Shown: positions 1 to 6,498, counted from the first letter of the stretch. The stretch: DNA of 13,519 bases from a bacterium (GCA_025774615.1 JALGVQ010000065.1:1-13519); one strand, 5' to 3'. The notes: a model not told the origin generated them from the letters alone. Numbers and translations are program-made.

Positions 1-285
1 GTTGAGATCGTATCGACCGCGCCGGCGCAGCTGTTCGGCCTGGCACCCCGGAAGGGGAGCCTGACCATGGGAGCCGACGCCGATATCATTCTCTTCGATC
101 CTGAAGCGCGGTGGGTCATGGGAGGTGAAACTCTGCACATGGCCACCGACTGGTCCGCCTGGGAGGGTATCGAGATCACCGGCAGGATCGTGAAGGTGTT
201 CTCACGTGGTGAGCTGATCGTGGATGGAAATGAGTGCCTGGCCGAGAAGGGCAGGGGACGCTATATCCACCGCGTTCTGTTCTGA
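1..285 (+). CDS. hydA: Dihydropyrimidinase / D-hydantoinase, C-terminal part (5' end outside window)
   Basis: The reading frame is open from the first base, so only the last 94 residues are visible. The catalytic metal-binding TIM barrel lies upstream of the window. What remains is the C-terminal beta-sandwich region of cyclic amidohydrolases: an APRKGSL stretch, a GADADIILFDP strand and a GRGRYIHR tail, which match the end of dihydropyrimidinases and D-hydantoinases. Known members open cyclic ureides (dihydropyrimidines or 5-substituted hydantoins) to N-carbamoyl amino acids using a binuclear metal centre with a carbamylated lysine; none of those residues can be checked here. A hydantoin-racemase-like gene and a YgeY-like gene follow on the same strand, which supports a hydantoin or ureide role. 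Allantoinase or dihydroorotase are less likely, because the C-terminal tail fits dihydropyrimidinase best. Confidence 0.82.
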   Translation, partial: VEIVSTAPAQLFGLAPRKGSLTMGADADIILFDPEARWVMGGETLHMATDWSAWEGIEITGRIVKVFSRGELIVDGNECLAEKGRGRYIHRVLF

Positions 286-334
286 TCCCGTGATACGCCT
301 GTCCATGAAGGGGAGACGATATTGCGGTCAGCCC

Positions 335-342
335 GAAAGGAG
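335..342 (+). promoter_or_regulatory. Ribosome binding site of the decarboxylase gene (start-deciding)
   Basis: GAAAGGAG lies in the 59-nt gap after the hydantoinase. The first ATG (345) is only 2 nt downstream of it, while the in-frame ATG at 354 is 11 nt downstream. Neither spacing is ideal. The true start may be 354, which would shorten the protein by three residues (Met-Ser-Glu). Confidence 0.55.
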
Positions 343-344
343 TC

Positions 345-1715
345 ATGAGTGAGATGAGTGATGAGCGTATCTGGTCGGGAGCCTCTCCCGAAGAGGTGGC
401 ACGGGATATTGAGACTCTGGTCGCCTTCGCAGACGAGGGTCTCTCGATCGAGGAACTGGATACCATGCTCTCCGACCGGCTGATGCCGCATCTCATCCGG
501 TACGACCGGCCCTCCTTTCATTCCCTTTTCAACATGGTACCTGAGGATGGAGCCCTCCACGGTGCCCGGCTGGCGCTGGAGTGGAACCAGGGGGTGACCA
601 ACTGGCAGGTTTCACCCGGGGGGGCGGTCCTGGAGGAGCTGTGCTGCAGGGCTCTCTGCCGTCTCTTCGGCTTGGAGGAGAGTGCTGAGGGAACCGTGAT
701 GTACAGCGGCACCTATGCCAATCAGCAGGCGCTCTATATGGCCCTGCACCGGAAGGCGGAGAAAGAGGGATTCAGCCTGGCCGACGAGGGAGTGAACGGT
801 TTTGCTGATCCCGGGCGACTGGCGGTGGTCACTTCGGTGGATGGGCACTTCTCACTCAGACATGCCGTCCGGGTACTCGGCCTGGGTGAAAAGGCGATGG
901 TGAAGGCAGGTGTGGATGGGAACCGACGGATGGATACAGCCCATCTGAGGAAGATGCTGGCGGATCTCTCCGGGACCAGAGATGTCTTCTGCGTGGTCGC
1001 GACCGCCGGTACCACCTCCACCGGTTCGATCGACCCCATCGATGAGATAGCGGATATCTGTGCCGATCACGATACCTGGCTTCACGTCGACGGCGCCTAC
1101 GGCCTGGCCTATCAGCTGATACCCGAATGGAAGCATCTCTTTGCGGGGATCGAGCGGGCCGATTCCCTCTCGTGGGATCCCCACAAGCAGTTCGGCGTTC
1201 CGATCCCCAGCTCGATCATCTTCACGCGGAGGTCTGAAGATCTGCGGCGGATGGCCATCTTCAGCAGTTACTGGAACCTGCCCGATACCGTTGAACCGAA
1301 TCCCGGTATCAAATCGATTCCCTCGACCCGCCCCCTGACCGCGCTCCCGCTGGTCACCTCCATCAGGCATCTGGGCATTCGGGGAGTGATCGATCGCCTC
1401 AGGTCTCCCCTCGAGGTGGTCAGGGAAATCCATGCCTATCTCGATGAACAGCCTGACATGGAATGTCTGCATGAGCCTGACACCGGGATCCTCTGCTTCC
1501 GGATCGTTCCGGAGGGCCTGCCTGGAGAACGGCTCAATCCGCTCCAGTATCATGTCTACGACACCATCCTGAAGGAAGGCCGGCGCTCCATCTCGATTAC
1601 GAAACTCGACAACACATCCGTCCTGCGGTTCGTGGTGCTCTCCCCGACCGTGACCGTAGAGGCGATCAGAGAAACGATCGCTGAGGTTCGGTACATCGCG
1701 GAGTCATTCGGTTGA
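345..1715 (+). CDS. PLP-dependent group II amino acid decarboxylase (AADC/GAD-like)
   Basis: This is a fold-type I pyridoxal-phosphate enzyme of the Pyridoxal_deC family, 456 residues, close to the usual 450-500. Visible landmarks are His168 in the VDGHFS segment (expected to stack on the PLP ring), a TAGTTSTG stretch at about 220-227, Asp249 in HVDGAYG (expected to bind the pyridine nitrogen), and Lys281 in SWDPHKQ (the Schiff-base lysine). Family members convert an L-amino acid to an amine plus CO2 in the cytosol. The substrate cannot be read from the sequence: aromatic amino acids, glutamate, aspartate and diaminobutyrate all occur in the family. The gene ends in a TTGA overlap with the following transporter gene, so the two are probably translationally coupled. 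Its position between a hydantoinase and a racemase suggests that it acts on an amino acid released by this pathway (inference). A related fold-type I lyase remains possible. Confidence 0.85.
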   Translation: MSEMSDERIWSGASPEEVARDIETLVAFADEGLSIEELDTMLSDRLMPHLIRYDRPSFHSLFNMVPEDGALHGARLALEWNQGVTNWQVSPGGAVLEELCCRALCRLFGLEESAEGTVMYSGTYANQQALYMALHRKAEKEGFSLADEGVNGFADPGRLAVVTSVDGHFSLRHAVRVLGLGEKAMVKAGVDGNRRMDTAHLRKMLADLSGTRDVFCVVATAGTTSTGSIDPIDEIADICADHDTWLHVDGAYGLAYQLIPEWKHLFAGIERADSLSWDPHKQFGVPIPSSIIFTRRSEDLRRMAIFSSYWNLPDTVEPNPGIKSIPSTRPLTALPLVTSIRHLGIRGVIDRLRSPLEVVREIHAYLDEQPDMECLHEPDTGILCFRIVPEGLPGERLNPLQYHVYDTILKEGRRSISITKLDNTSVLRFVVLSPTVTVEAIRETIAEVRYIAESFG

Positions 1716-3175
1716 TCGATACGATTCTGAATATCGCATCCCGGATAGACACCATCCTCTGGGGCGTCTGGACGATTGTATTCATAGCCTCGGTTTCGCT
1801 TTATCTCACGGTAAGGTCCCGCTTCTTCCCTATCCGGAGGATGGGTCTGATTGTGAAAAGCACCTTCGGGAGCCTTCTGAGCAAGAGGGAGGGGAAGGCC
1901 CTCGATCCCACCATCTCTTATGAGGACAGGGAGACAGAGAAGAAGAGGAAGCGGGGCAGGATGACCCCCTTCCAGGCCACCTCAACCGCCCTGGCAAGCA
2001 CAGTCGGGATGGGAAGTATTGCGGGGATCGCCACCGCCCTGTCGGTCGGTGGACCGGGAGCGATCTTCTGGATGTGGCTGCTGGCCCTGCTGTCGATGAT
2101 GACCAAGACGGCGGAGATCACGCTGGCGGTCCATTACCGTGATATCGATGAACAGGGCAGGATCCGGGGCGGTCCGATGTACTACATCAACCGGGGGCTC
2201 GGGTGGCCCTTCCTGGCTACGCTCTTCAGCCTCGGTATCTTCGTGAACTCCCTCTGCAGCGCCTCCCTCCTGCAGGCTCATACGGTGGGAAGGGCGTTCC
2301 TCGAGTCATACGGAACCAGCCCTTATCTGGTCACCGGGGTGATGACCGCCATCACCGCTGTCGTGGTGATAGGGGGGGTTCGCAGGATCGGGAGGTTGAG
2401 TGAGAGTCTCGTCCCGGCGATGTCGATCGTCTATGTAGTCGCGGGTCTCATACTCTTCATCATGAATTTTCGCCAGATACCCGAGGTCTTCGGTCTGATC
2501 TTCAGCTCTGCCTTCGCTCCGGCTCCCGCCATGGGCGGATTCGCCGGAGTGGCGGTCTCCCATGCGATCCAGAAAGGGATGTCGCTGGGGATGTTCTCGA
2601 ACGAGGCAGGTTTAGGAACAGCTCCCATTGCTCACGCCACCGCTGACACCGACCATCCATTCCGGCAGGGGATGTGGGGGGCCTTCGAGGTATTCATGGT
2701 GACATTCATCATCTGCACCATCACCTCATTTGCCGTACTCTCCACCGGGGTTCTGTCGAGTGGTGAGTCAGGCATCGAACTGGTGATGGCCGCCTTCTCA
2801 TCGGTCTTCCCCGAGCGACTCGCGAACACCCTGATCTCGTTCATCATCCTCACCTTCTGTCTTACCACGCAGATCGGGTTCTTCATCTACTTCGAGACCG
2901 CCTCCATCAACGTGTTCGGCATCCGTGTAATGAAGTACCTGAAGTGGCTTTATTTCATACCTCCGGTGGTCTTTGCCGGAGTGGCCGACGTCGATCGGAT
3001 CTGGGTGTTCGCCAATATCGCCGTGGGAGTCTGCGCGATTCCAAACCTGATCGCCCTGGTTGCTCTGCGGGATGAGATATTCAAACTGATGAAGGATTTC
3101 ATAGAGGGGACGAACCGGTATGCGACCCATCTCATCGATGTCTCGAAAGAATATGTGAGAAAGGCAGGACCGTAA
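1712..3175 (+). CDS. Sodium:amino acid symporter, AGCS family (alanine/glycine:cation symporter)
   Basis: This 487-residue polytopic inner-membrane protein carries AGCS hallmarks: a long amphipathic N-terminus with a first membrane segment near 15-35, GGPGAIFWMW at 113-122, GGPMYYI at 153-159 and SNEAGLGTAPIAHA at 296-309. About ten hydrophobic segments are visible. The family takes up small neutral amino acids with Na+ or H+. The start is TTG at 1712, chosen because GGAG at 1700-1703 is 8 nt upstream and the codon overlaps the TGA of the decarboxylase. The stop overlaps the next ATG by one base (TAATG). The segment usually reading GTGNIAG is GMGSIAG here (99-105). A charged insert around 58-83 (many Lys, Arg and Glu) precedes it. 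The transported substrate is unknown; the context suggests the amino acid or carbamoyl amino acid handled by the neighbouring enzymes. Confidence 0.9.
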   Translation: MIDTILNIASRIDTILWGVWTIVFIASVSLYLTVRSRFFPIRRMGLIVKSTFGSLLSKREGKALDPTISYEDRETEKKRKRGRMTPFQATSTALASTVGMGSIAGIATALSVGGPGAIFWMWLLALLSMMTKTAEITLAVHYRDIDEQGRIRGGPMYYINRGLGWPFLATLFSLGIFVNSLCSASLLQAHTVGRAFLESYGTSPYLVTGVMTAITAVVVIGGVRRIGRLSESLVPAMSIVYVVAGLILFIMNFRQIPEVFGLIFSSAFAPAPAMGGFAGVAVSHAIQKGMSLGMFSNEAGLGTAPIAHATADTDHPFRQGMWGAFEVFMVTFIICTITSFAVLSTGVLSSGESGIELVMAAFSSVFPERLANTLISFIILTFCLTTQIGFFIYFETASINVFGIRVMKYLKWLYFIPPVVFAGVADVDRIWVFANIAVGVCAIPNLIALVALRDEIFKLMKDFIEGTNRYATHLIDVSKEYVRKAGP

Positions 3176-3849
3176 TGCGCATCCTCCTCATCAATCCGAA
3201 CAGCGATCTGGAGATGACCGAAGCGATCCAGCAGTCGGCTGAGGCGTTCGCCGCAGGGGAATATGAAGTGGTCACCAAAGCCACGCCGGGAGCTCCACAG
3301 TTCATCGAGACCTACCGGGATGAGCTCCTGGCCGCGCCGGGGATGATGCAGCTTGTGCGGGTGAACGAGGATGATTTCGATGCCATGATCATCGCCTGCC
3401 ACTGTGATCCCAATCTGGATGCGATGAAAGAGATCAGCTCGATACCGGTCGTGGGGATAGGGGAGGCCTCGATGAAGCTGGCCACGATGCTGGGGCACAC
3501 CTTCTCGGTTGTCACCACCCACATTCACTCCATCCCGGGCAAGATCGCCAACGCCCGCAAGATGCATCTTCAGGACCTGATGGTCTCGGTGAGAGCCCCC
3601 GAAAAGGGTGAGGAGGACCTGGGAGACGAGCAACTCTTTGTGGGACTCTCCCGGCGGGCGGTCGAGGAGGACCTGGCTGAGGTGATCGTGCTTGGATGCG
3701 CCGGCCTTACCGGTATGGACAAACTGATCGAGAAAGAGCTTGGCGTGCCGGTACTGGACGGAGTCATCTGCGCCCTGATCATTGCGACCGGACTTGTGAA
3801 ATACGACATCTCGACGAGTAAAGTATTGGGTTACAACCCGGAATACTGA
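3175..3849 (+). CDS. Asp/Glu/hydantoin racemase family protein (HyuE-like)
   Basis: This 224-residue cytosolic enzyme is of usual family length. It begins with the family's N-terminal strand, MRILLINPNSD. Two active-site cysteines are visible: Cys75 in ACHCDPNLDA and Cys175 in VLGCAGLTG. In characterised hydantoin racemases the equivalent pair (near 76 and 181) removes and returns the alpha proton from opposite faces. His76 and Cys77 occupy positions often held by Phe and Gly, so this protein has an additional Cys beside the catalytic one. It overlaps the transporter stop by one base. Next to a hydantoinase and a YgeY hydrolase, the likely role is interconversion of the enantiomers of a 5-substituted hydantoin or related compound. 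Aspartate or glutamate racemase, maleate isomerase or allantoin racemase are related alternatives. Family assignment is firm; substrate is inferred. Confidence 0.86.
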   Translation: MRILLINPNSDLEMTEAIQQSAEAFAAGEYEVVTKATPGAPQFIETYRDELLAAPGMMQLVRVNEDDFDAMIIACHCDPNLDAMKEISSIPVVGIGEASMKLATMLGHTFSVVTTHIHSIPGKIANARKMHLQDLMVSVRAPEKGEEDLGDEQLFVGLSRRAVEEDLAEVIVLGCAGLTGMDKLIEKELGVPVLDGVICALIIATGLVKYDISTSKVLGYNPEY

Positions 3850-3900
3850 ACCGGGAAGTAACCACCTGATCGACCGGATTGCAGACTCCTGAATGGAATG

Positions 3901-3906
3901 GTAGGA
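3901..3906 (+). promoter_or_regulatory. Ribosome binding site deciding the YgeY-like start
   Basis: GTAGGA lies 5 nt upstream of ATG 3912. The more upstream in-frame TTG at 3879 has no comparable element, and residues from 3912 on match the usual YgeY N-terminus, so 3912 is preferred. Confidence 0.55.
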
Positions 3907-3911
3907 CCATC

Positions 3912-5096
3912 ATGAAAAAAGCCATCGCCGCTGTCGCCGAATCGTATCGGGAAGAGATTTCCGGTTTCGTGCGTGATATCGTCTCCATCCCTTCCCTGGC
4001 CGGACAGGAGGGTCCGGTCGTTGAGCGCCTCAGGCTGGAGATGCTCCAGATCGGATATGAAGATGTACATGTTGACGGAATGGGGAACCTCATCGGCCGG
4101 CTCGGGAACGGTGAAAGGACCATCGCCCTCGACGGCCACTGCGATGTGGTGGATATCGGCAATCCCGATATCTGGGAGGTGGATCCCTACGGTGGTGAGT
4201 TGAAGGATGGAGTGATCTGGGGTCGGGGGGCCGCTGACCAGAAAGGTGGATTGGCGGCTGCGATCTATGCCGGGAAGATACTCAGGGAGGTCGGATTGCC
4301 CGGGACGATCTCTCTCTACGTTGTCGCGTCAATTTCAGAAGAAGAGATCGAGGGAGCGAACTGGAACTATATCATCAAGGAGGGGGGCATAGTTCCGGAG
4401 GCTGTGCTCCTGACCGAGCCCTCCAATCTGAAGATCAGTGTCGGCCAGCGTGGACGCATGGAGATGAGGGTGAAGACGCAGGGGATCTCCTGCCATGGTT
4501 CGGCACCTGACCGCGGGGAGAACGCAATATACAGGATGGCGCCGATAATCCAGGATGTGGAACGGTTCCACAGGGGGATGGAGAGTGATTCAATTCTGGG
4601 CGGAGGTAGCATAACCGTCACGGATATCAAATCCACGGCACCGTGTCTCTGTGCGGTGGCCGATAGCGCCACCATACACCTTGACAGGAGACTCACCGAG
4701 GGAGAGACACTTGAATCGGCTGTTCGTGAAATCGAGGAGCTCCCCTCGGTCAGGGAGAGTGGGGCGGAGGTTTTTGTGCCCGAGTACGAAGTGACGACCC
4801 ACACAGGTCTGGTGTATCCCGCAAAGGCCTATTACCCGCCGTGGCTGATGGACGAAACCGATCCAGTTGTACAGACGGCTGTCAGGGCGTACAGGGAACA
4901 GTTCGGGGAGGAACCAACAATCGGCACCTGGCAGTTCTCGACGAACGGCGTTACTACGAAAGGGGTATATGATATTCCGACGATAGGCTTTGGGCCGGGA
5001 GCGGAGGAGCACGCGCACATGCCGCTCGACCAGGTCAGAGTTGATGATCTGGTCAGGGCGATGGAGTTCTATACGGCCTTCGTCTTGAAATACTAG
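3912..5096 (+). CDS. ygeY: YgeY-like M20 family metallohydrolase
   Basis: This 394-residue M20/ArgE/DapE-type binuclear zinc hydrolase resembles E. coli YgeY along its length, as recalled: QRGRMEMRV, GISCHGSAP, CAVADS, DRRLTEGETLE, TGLVYPA and FSTNGV blocks. Probable metal and catalytic residues are His76 and Asp78 (DGHCD), Asp109 (AADQKGG), Glu143/Glu144 (SEEE), Glu169 (LTEP) and His367 or His369 (EEHAHMP). The catalytic domain is split by a dimerisation insert at roughly 175-290. Family members hydrolyse amide bonds of N-acyl or N-carbamoyl amino acids and dipeptides; YgeY itself lacks a firmly assigned reaction. In E. coli it sits beside ygeW, ygeX and hyuA (hydantoinase), a cluster linked to anaerobic purine catabolism, which parallels the hydantoinase here. 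A decarbamoylase or deacylase role is inferred. The gene follows the racemase after 62 nt, probably in the same operon. Confidence 0.88.
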   Translation: MKKAIAAVAESYREEISGFVRDIVSIPSLAGQEGPVVERLRLEMLQIGYEDVHVDGMGNLIGRLGNGERTIALDGHCDVVDIGNPDIWEVDPYGGELKDGVIWGRGAADQKGGLAAAIYAGKILREVGLPGTISLYVVASISEEEIEGANWNYIIKEGGIVPEAVLLTEPSNLKISVGQRGRMEMRVKTQGISCHGSAPDRGENAIYRMAPIIQDVERFHRGMESDSILGGGSITVTDIKSTAPCLCAVADSATIHLDRRLTEGETLESAVREIEELPSVRESGAEVFVPEYEVTTHTGLVYPAKAYYPPWLMDETDPVVQTAVRAYREQFGEEPTIGTWQFSTNGVTTKGVYDIPTIGFGPGAEEHAHMPLDQVRVDDLVRAMEFYTAFVLKY

Positions 5097-5105
5097 AAGT
5101 ACTAG
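5088..5105 (+). repeat. 9-bp tandem duplication carrying the stop codon (tandem in-frame TAGs)
   Basis: AAATACTAG (5088-5096) is followed directly by AAGTACTAG (5097-5105), one base different. The reading is Lys-Tyr-stop-Lys-Tyr-stop, so the YgeY-like gene has a second in-frame TAG three codons after the first. It looks like a small local duplication in the 17-nt gap between convergent genes. Confidence 0.6.
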
Positions 5106-5113
5106 AGGGTCTG

Positions 5114-5470
5114 TCACTCGATCCAGAGGTCCCTGTCGTTATCCTTCCAGAACTCCACCTTCATCCCGCTGTGGTTGAACACACCCTGGTAGTAGGGATC
5201 GTGCTTCTTGTACTCCTCATACGGCCCGGTATAATCGGCCCGTCGCTTCTTGTACGTCTCGAAAGCCGCCATGCTGTCATACTCCCAGATGAGGAAATGC
5301 CGTCCCGATTCCTCGCCTGCGACGGTCTTCTCGAAGTAGCGGACGCTCTTCCATTCCCCGAAGAGCTCCCGATGGTCGTTGACCCACTGGAACCAGTCCC
5401 GCATGGCGAGTGCGTGTTCTTCCTCTTTCCCCTCGGCGACATACCAGCTCTCCATCTCGAATACCGCCAT
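5114..5470 (-). CDS. Small dimeric alpha/beta-barrel protein of unknown function (NIPSNAP/ABM-like)
   Basis: This 118-residue soluble protein has no signal peptide. Its pattern is strand-helix-strand-strand-helix with many aromatics (FEMESWYV, FLIWEYDSMAAFETY, YYQGVF, KVEFW), typical of ferredoxin-like dimeric alpha/beta barrels such as NIPSNAP or antibiotic-biosynthesis-monooxygenase-type proteins. The start is well supported: AAAGGAG on the minus strand (ctcc at 5479-5482) is 8 nt upstream. Its ATG is 2 nt after the TAG of the small Tat-signal gene, so the two are very likely co-transcribed. It converges with the YgeY-like gene, with 17 nt between their stops. The fold assignment comes from sequence pattern only; no active-site residue or substrate can be named. 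Confidence 0.75.
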   Translation of the reverse strand: MAVFEMESWYVAEGKEEEHALAMRDWFQWVNDHRELFGEWKSVRYFEKTVAGEESGRHFLIWEYDSMAAFETYKKRRADYTGPYEEYKKHDPYYQGVFNHSGMKVEFWKDNDRDLWIE

Positions 5471-5472
5471 GA

Positions 5473-5700
5473 CTATTGCTCCTTTCCCACTTCACCGAAT
5501 TCGCCGCCGTATTTCAGCGCTATCCTCCTCAACTCCTCCGATTGATTCCCGGAGTCGTGATAACCTGGTGGAGGATCGGGCTGATGCGGGTGATCAGGGG
5601 CGGAGTGCCGCCACAAAGGAAGGGCGGCCAGGATCAATCCACTGGAGGCGCCTGCCCTCAGGAATACCCGTCTGCCGATCTGCAGGTGATGTTTGCGCAT
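5473..5700 (-). CDS. 75-residue protein with a twin-arginine-type signal peptide
   Basis: This small ORF has a good ribosome binding site (GGGAG, minus strand of 5708-5712, 7 nt from ATG) and ends 2 nt before the alpha/beta-barrel gene. Its first 30 residues look like a Tat signal: GRRVFLRAG at 9-17, then a hydrophobic stretch of Gly, Leu, Ile and Ala to about Trp30. The mature part is short: a Pro/His/Asp-rich linker (about 33-50) followed by a probably helical, charged tail around SEELRRIALKYGGEFGEV. Its reading frame is conserved up to the next gene's start region, which argues for a real gene over a chance ORF. The function is not recognised. It could be a small periplasmic or membrane-anchored accessory protein, or the remnant of a longer exported protein. 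Confidence 0.62.
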   Translation of the reverse strand: MRKHHLQIGRRVFLRAGASSGLILAALPLWRHSAPDHPHQPDPPPGYHDSGNQSEELRRIALKYGGEFGEVGKEQ

Positions 5701-5721
5701 ACTCTCACTCCCATGCTGAAA

Positions 5722-5743
5722 TTGCCGGATGCCAGCCCGGCAA
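5722..5743 (-). repeat. Inverted repeat between lipoprotein and Tat-peptide genes (possible weak terminator)
   Basis: TTGCCGG (5722-5728) and CCGGCAA (5737-5743) form a perfect 7-bp stem with an 8-nt loop. Read on the minus strand, the stem follows the lipoprotein stop and is followed by only three T residues. It may reduce read-through from the lipoprotein gene, but it does not look like a strong intrinsic terminator. Confidence 0.45.
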
Positions 5744-5757
5744 CCATAGCATAGTCA

Positions 5758-5779
5758 TTCCGGAGGAGAGAATCCGGAA
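5758..5779 (-). repeat. Short inverted repeat after the lipoprotein gene
   Basis: TTCCGG (5758-5763) and CCGGAA (5774-5779) are perfect 6-bp arms with a 10-nt loop, 19 nt past the lipoprotein stop on the minus strand. No T tract follows. Its role is unknown; it lies next to the other stem in the same 98-nt gap. Confidence 0.35.
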
Positions 5780-5798
5780 CGGGGACCGGACAGCATGC

Positions 5799-6317
5799 TT
5801 ATCTGATCCGGTTCAGGAGTGACGCGGAGATCTGCCGTGCCGCCTCAGGCACGCTCTTCCTCATTGTCCTGTCAGCAATGGAACCGAAATTACCTCCCCA
5901 GCCGTTCTCCCATGAGAGACCGGTGATTACTTCAGAGGTATGGGTGTTGATCAGCCGGGCACTCACCATCTGCGGTTTCCCATCCCATCCGATCATCGTT
6001 TTTACGATCAGCAGGGCATCCACCCCCCTGTTCCTGAGTTCCTCCAGACCTTCAGGACTGTTGATGTGGAATTCATCGATACCGGCCTGGCGGACGATCT
6101 GGATGGTCTGGTCTGAATCGAAAACCTTGAGGTTCCCATTGTTCAGGTACGTGGCGATCTCTTCACCCATGATTCCTCCCCGGGGATCGATCGCGATACT
6201 CTGGACCTGAGGTCCCGAATAGGGAGGACGGATCATCTCTGTCAGCTTCGCGCCGGCACAGCCGGAGGCTGACAGGATCACTACAGACATGAGAATGATG
6301 GATCCGGATTGACGCAT
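5799..6317 (-). CDS. Predicted outer- or inner-membrane lipoprotein (CsgG/TolB-N-like fold suspected)
   Basis: The protein is 172 residues. The start at 6317 is chosen over the upstream in-frame codon at 6371 because GGAGG (minus strand of 6324-6328) is 6 nt away and because it gives a normal lipoprotein signal: Met-Arg, a hydrophobic stretch, then the lipobox ASGC with lipidated Cys20. The mature part has alternating strands and helices (VQSIAIDPRGG, GEEIATYLNN, NLKVFDSDQTIQIVRQAG, GVDALLIVKTMIGWDG, VSARLINTHTSEVITGLSW). This resembles lipoproteins with a CsgG- or TolB-N-terminal-type alpha/beta fold, in which a predicted promoter-distal helix pair ends the chain. That fold call is by pattern only. 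It is divergent from the propeller lipoprotein and upstream of the Tat-signal gene on the same strand. Function unknown. Confidence 0.75.
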   Translation of the reverse strand: MRQSGSIILMSVVILSASGCAGAKLTEMIRPPYSGPQVQSIAIDPRGGIMGEEIATYLNNGNLKVFDSDQTIQIVRQAGIDEFHINSPEGLEELRNRGVDALLIVKTMIGWDGKPQMVSARLINTHTSEVITGLSWENGWGGNFGSIADRTMRKSVPEAARQISASLLNRIR

Positions 6318-6455
6318 GAACTGCCTCCAATCGCAGTCGGGTATACGAGTGCTGTCCCGCAGGTAATGCAACTCCTGTGCCAGTTATTGAGATGTATTAC
6401 CAGAAACCGACTTCAGACCGTTTTCGAGATGGCGGGTGATCATCAATACGGATTG

Positions 6456-6498
6456 CTGTCCCATGAGAGGAACACATTGTGTCCTCATTCAGGGACAG
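6456..6498. repeat. 43-nt imperfect palindrome / stem-loop of 18 bp
   Basis: Pairs from outside inward are CTGTCCC (6456-6462) with GGGACAG (6492-6498); TGA (6464-6466) with TCA (6489-6491); GAGG (6467-6470) with CCTC (6483-6486); ACAC (6472-6475) with GTGT (6479-6482). The terminal loop is ATT (6476-6478). Unpaired bases are A6463, A6471 and A6487-T6488. No T tract follows on either strand, so it is not an intrinsic terminator. It may be an RNA structure in a leader, a regulator binding site or a small repeat element. Confidence 0.8.

Noticed and set aside
852-1553. 233-codon open frame on the minus strand
   Set aside because: It lies fully inside the decarboxylase gene, has no recognisable domain and reads as a shadow of a GC-rich coding frame.
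2950-3633. 227-codon open frame on the minus strand
   Set aside because: It spans the symporter/racemase junction opposite two well-supported genes; its composition (many His, Gly, Asp) is that of an antisense shadow.
3835-3860. CCCGG/CCGGG stem across the racemase stop codon
   Set aside because: Only 5 bp with no T tract; likely chance in a GC-rich sequence.
5379-5822. 147-codon open frame on the plus strand
   Set aside because: It runs opposite the Tat-signal and barrel genes, both of which have good ribosome binding sites and sensible proteins.
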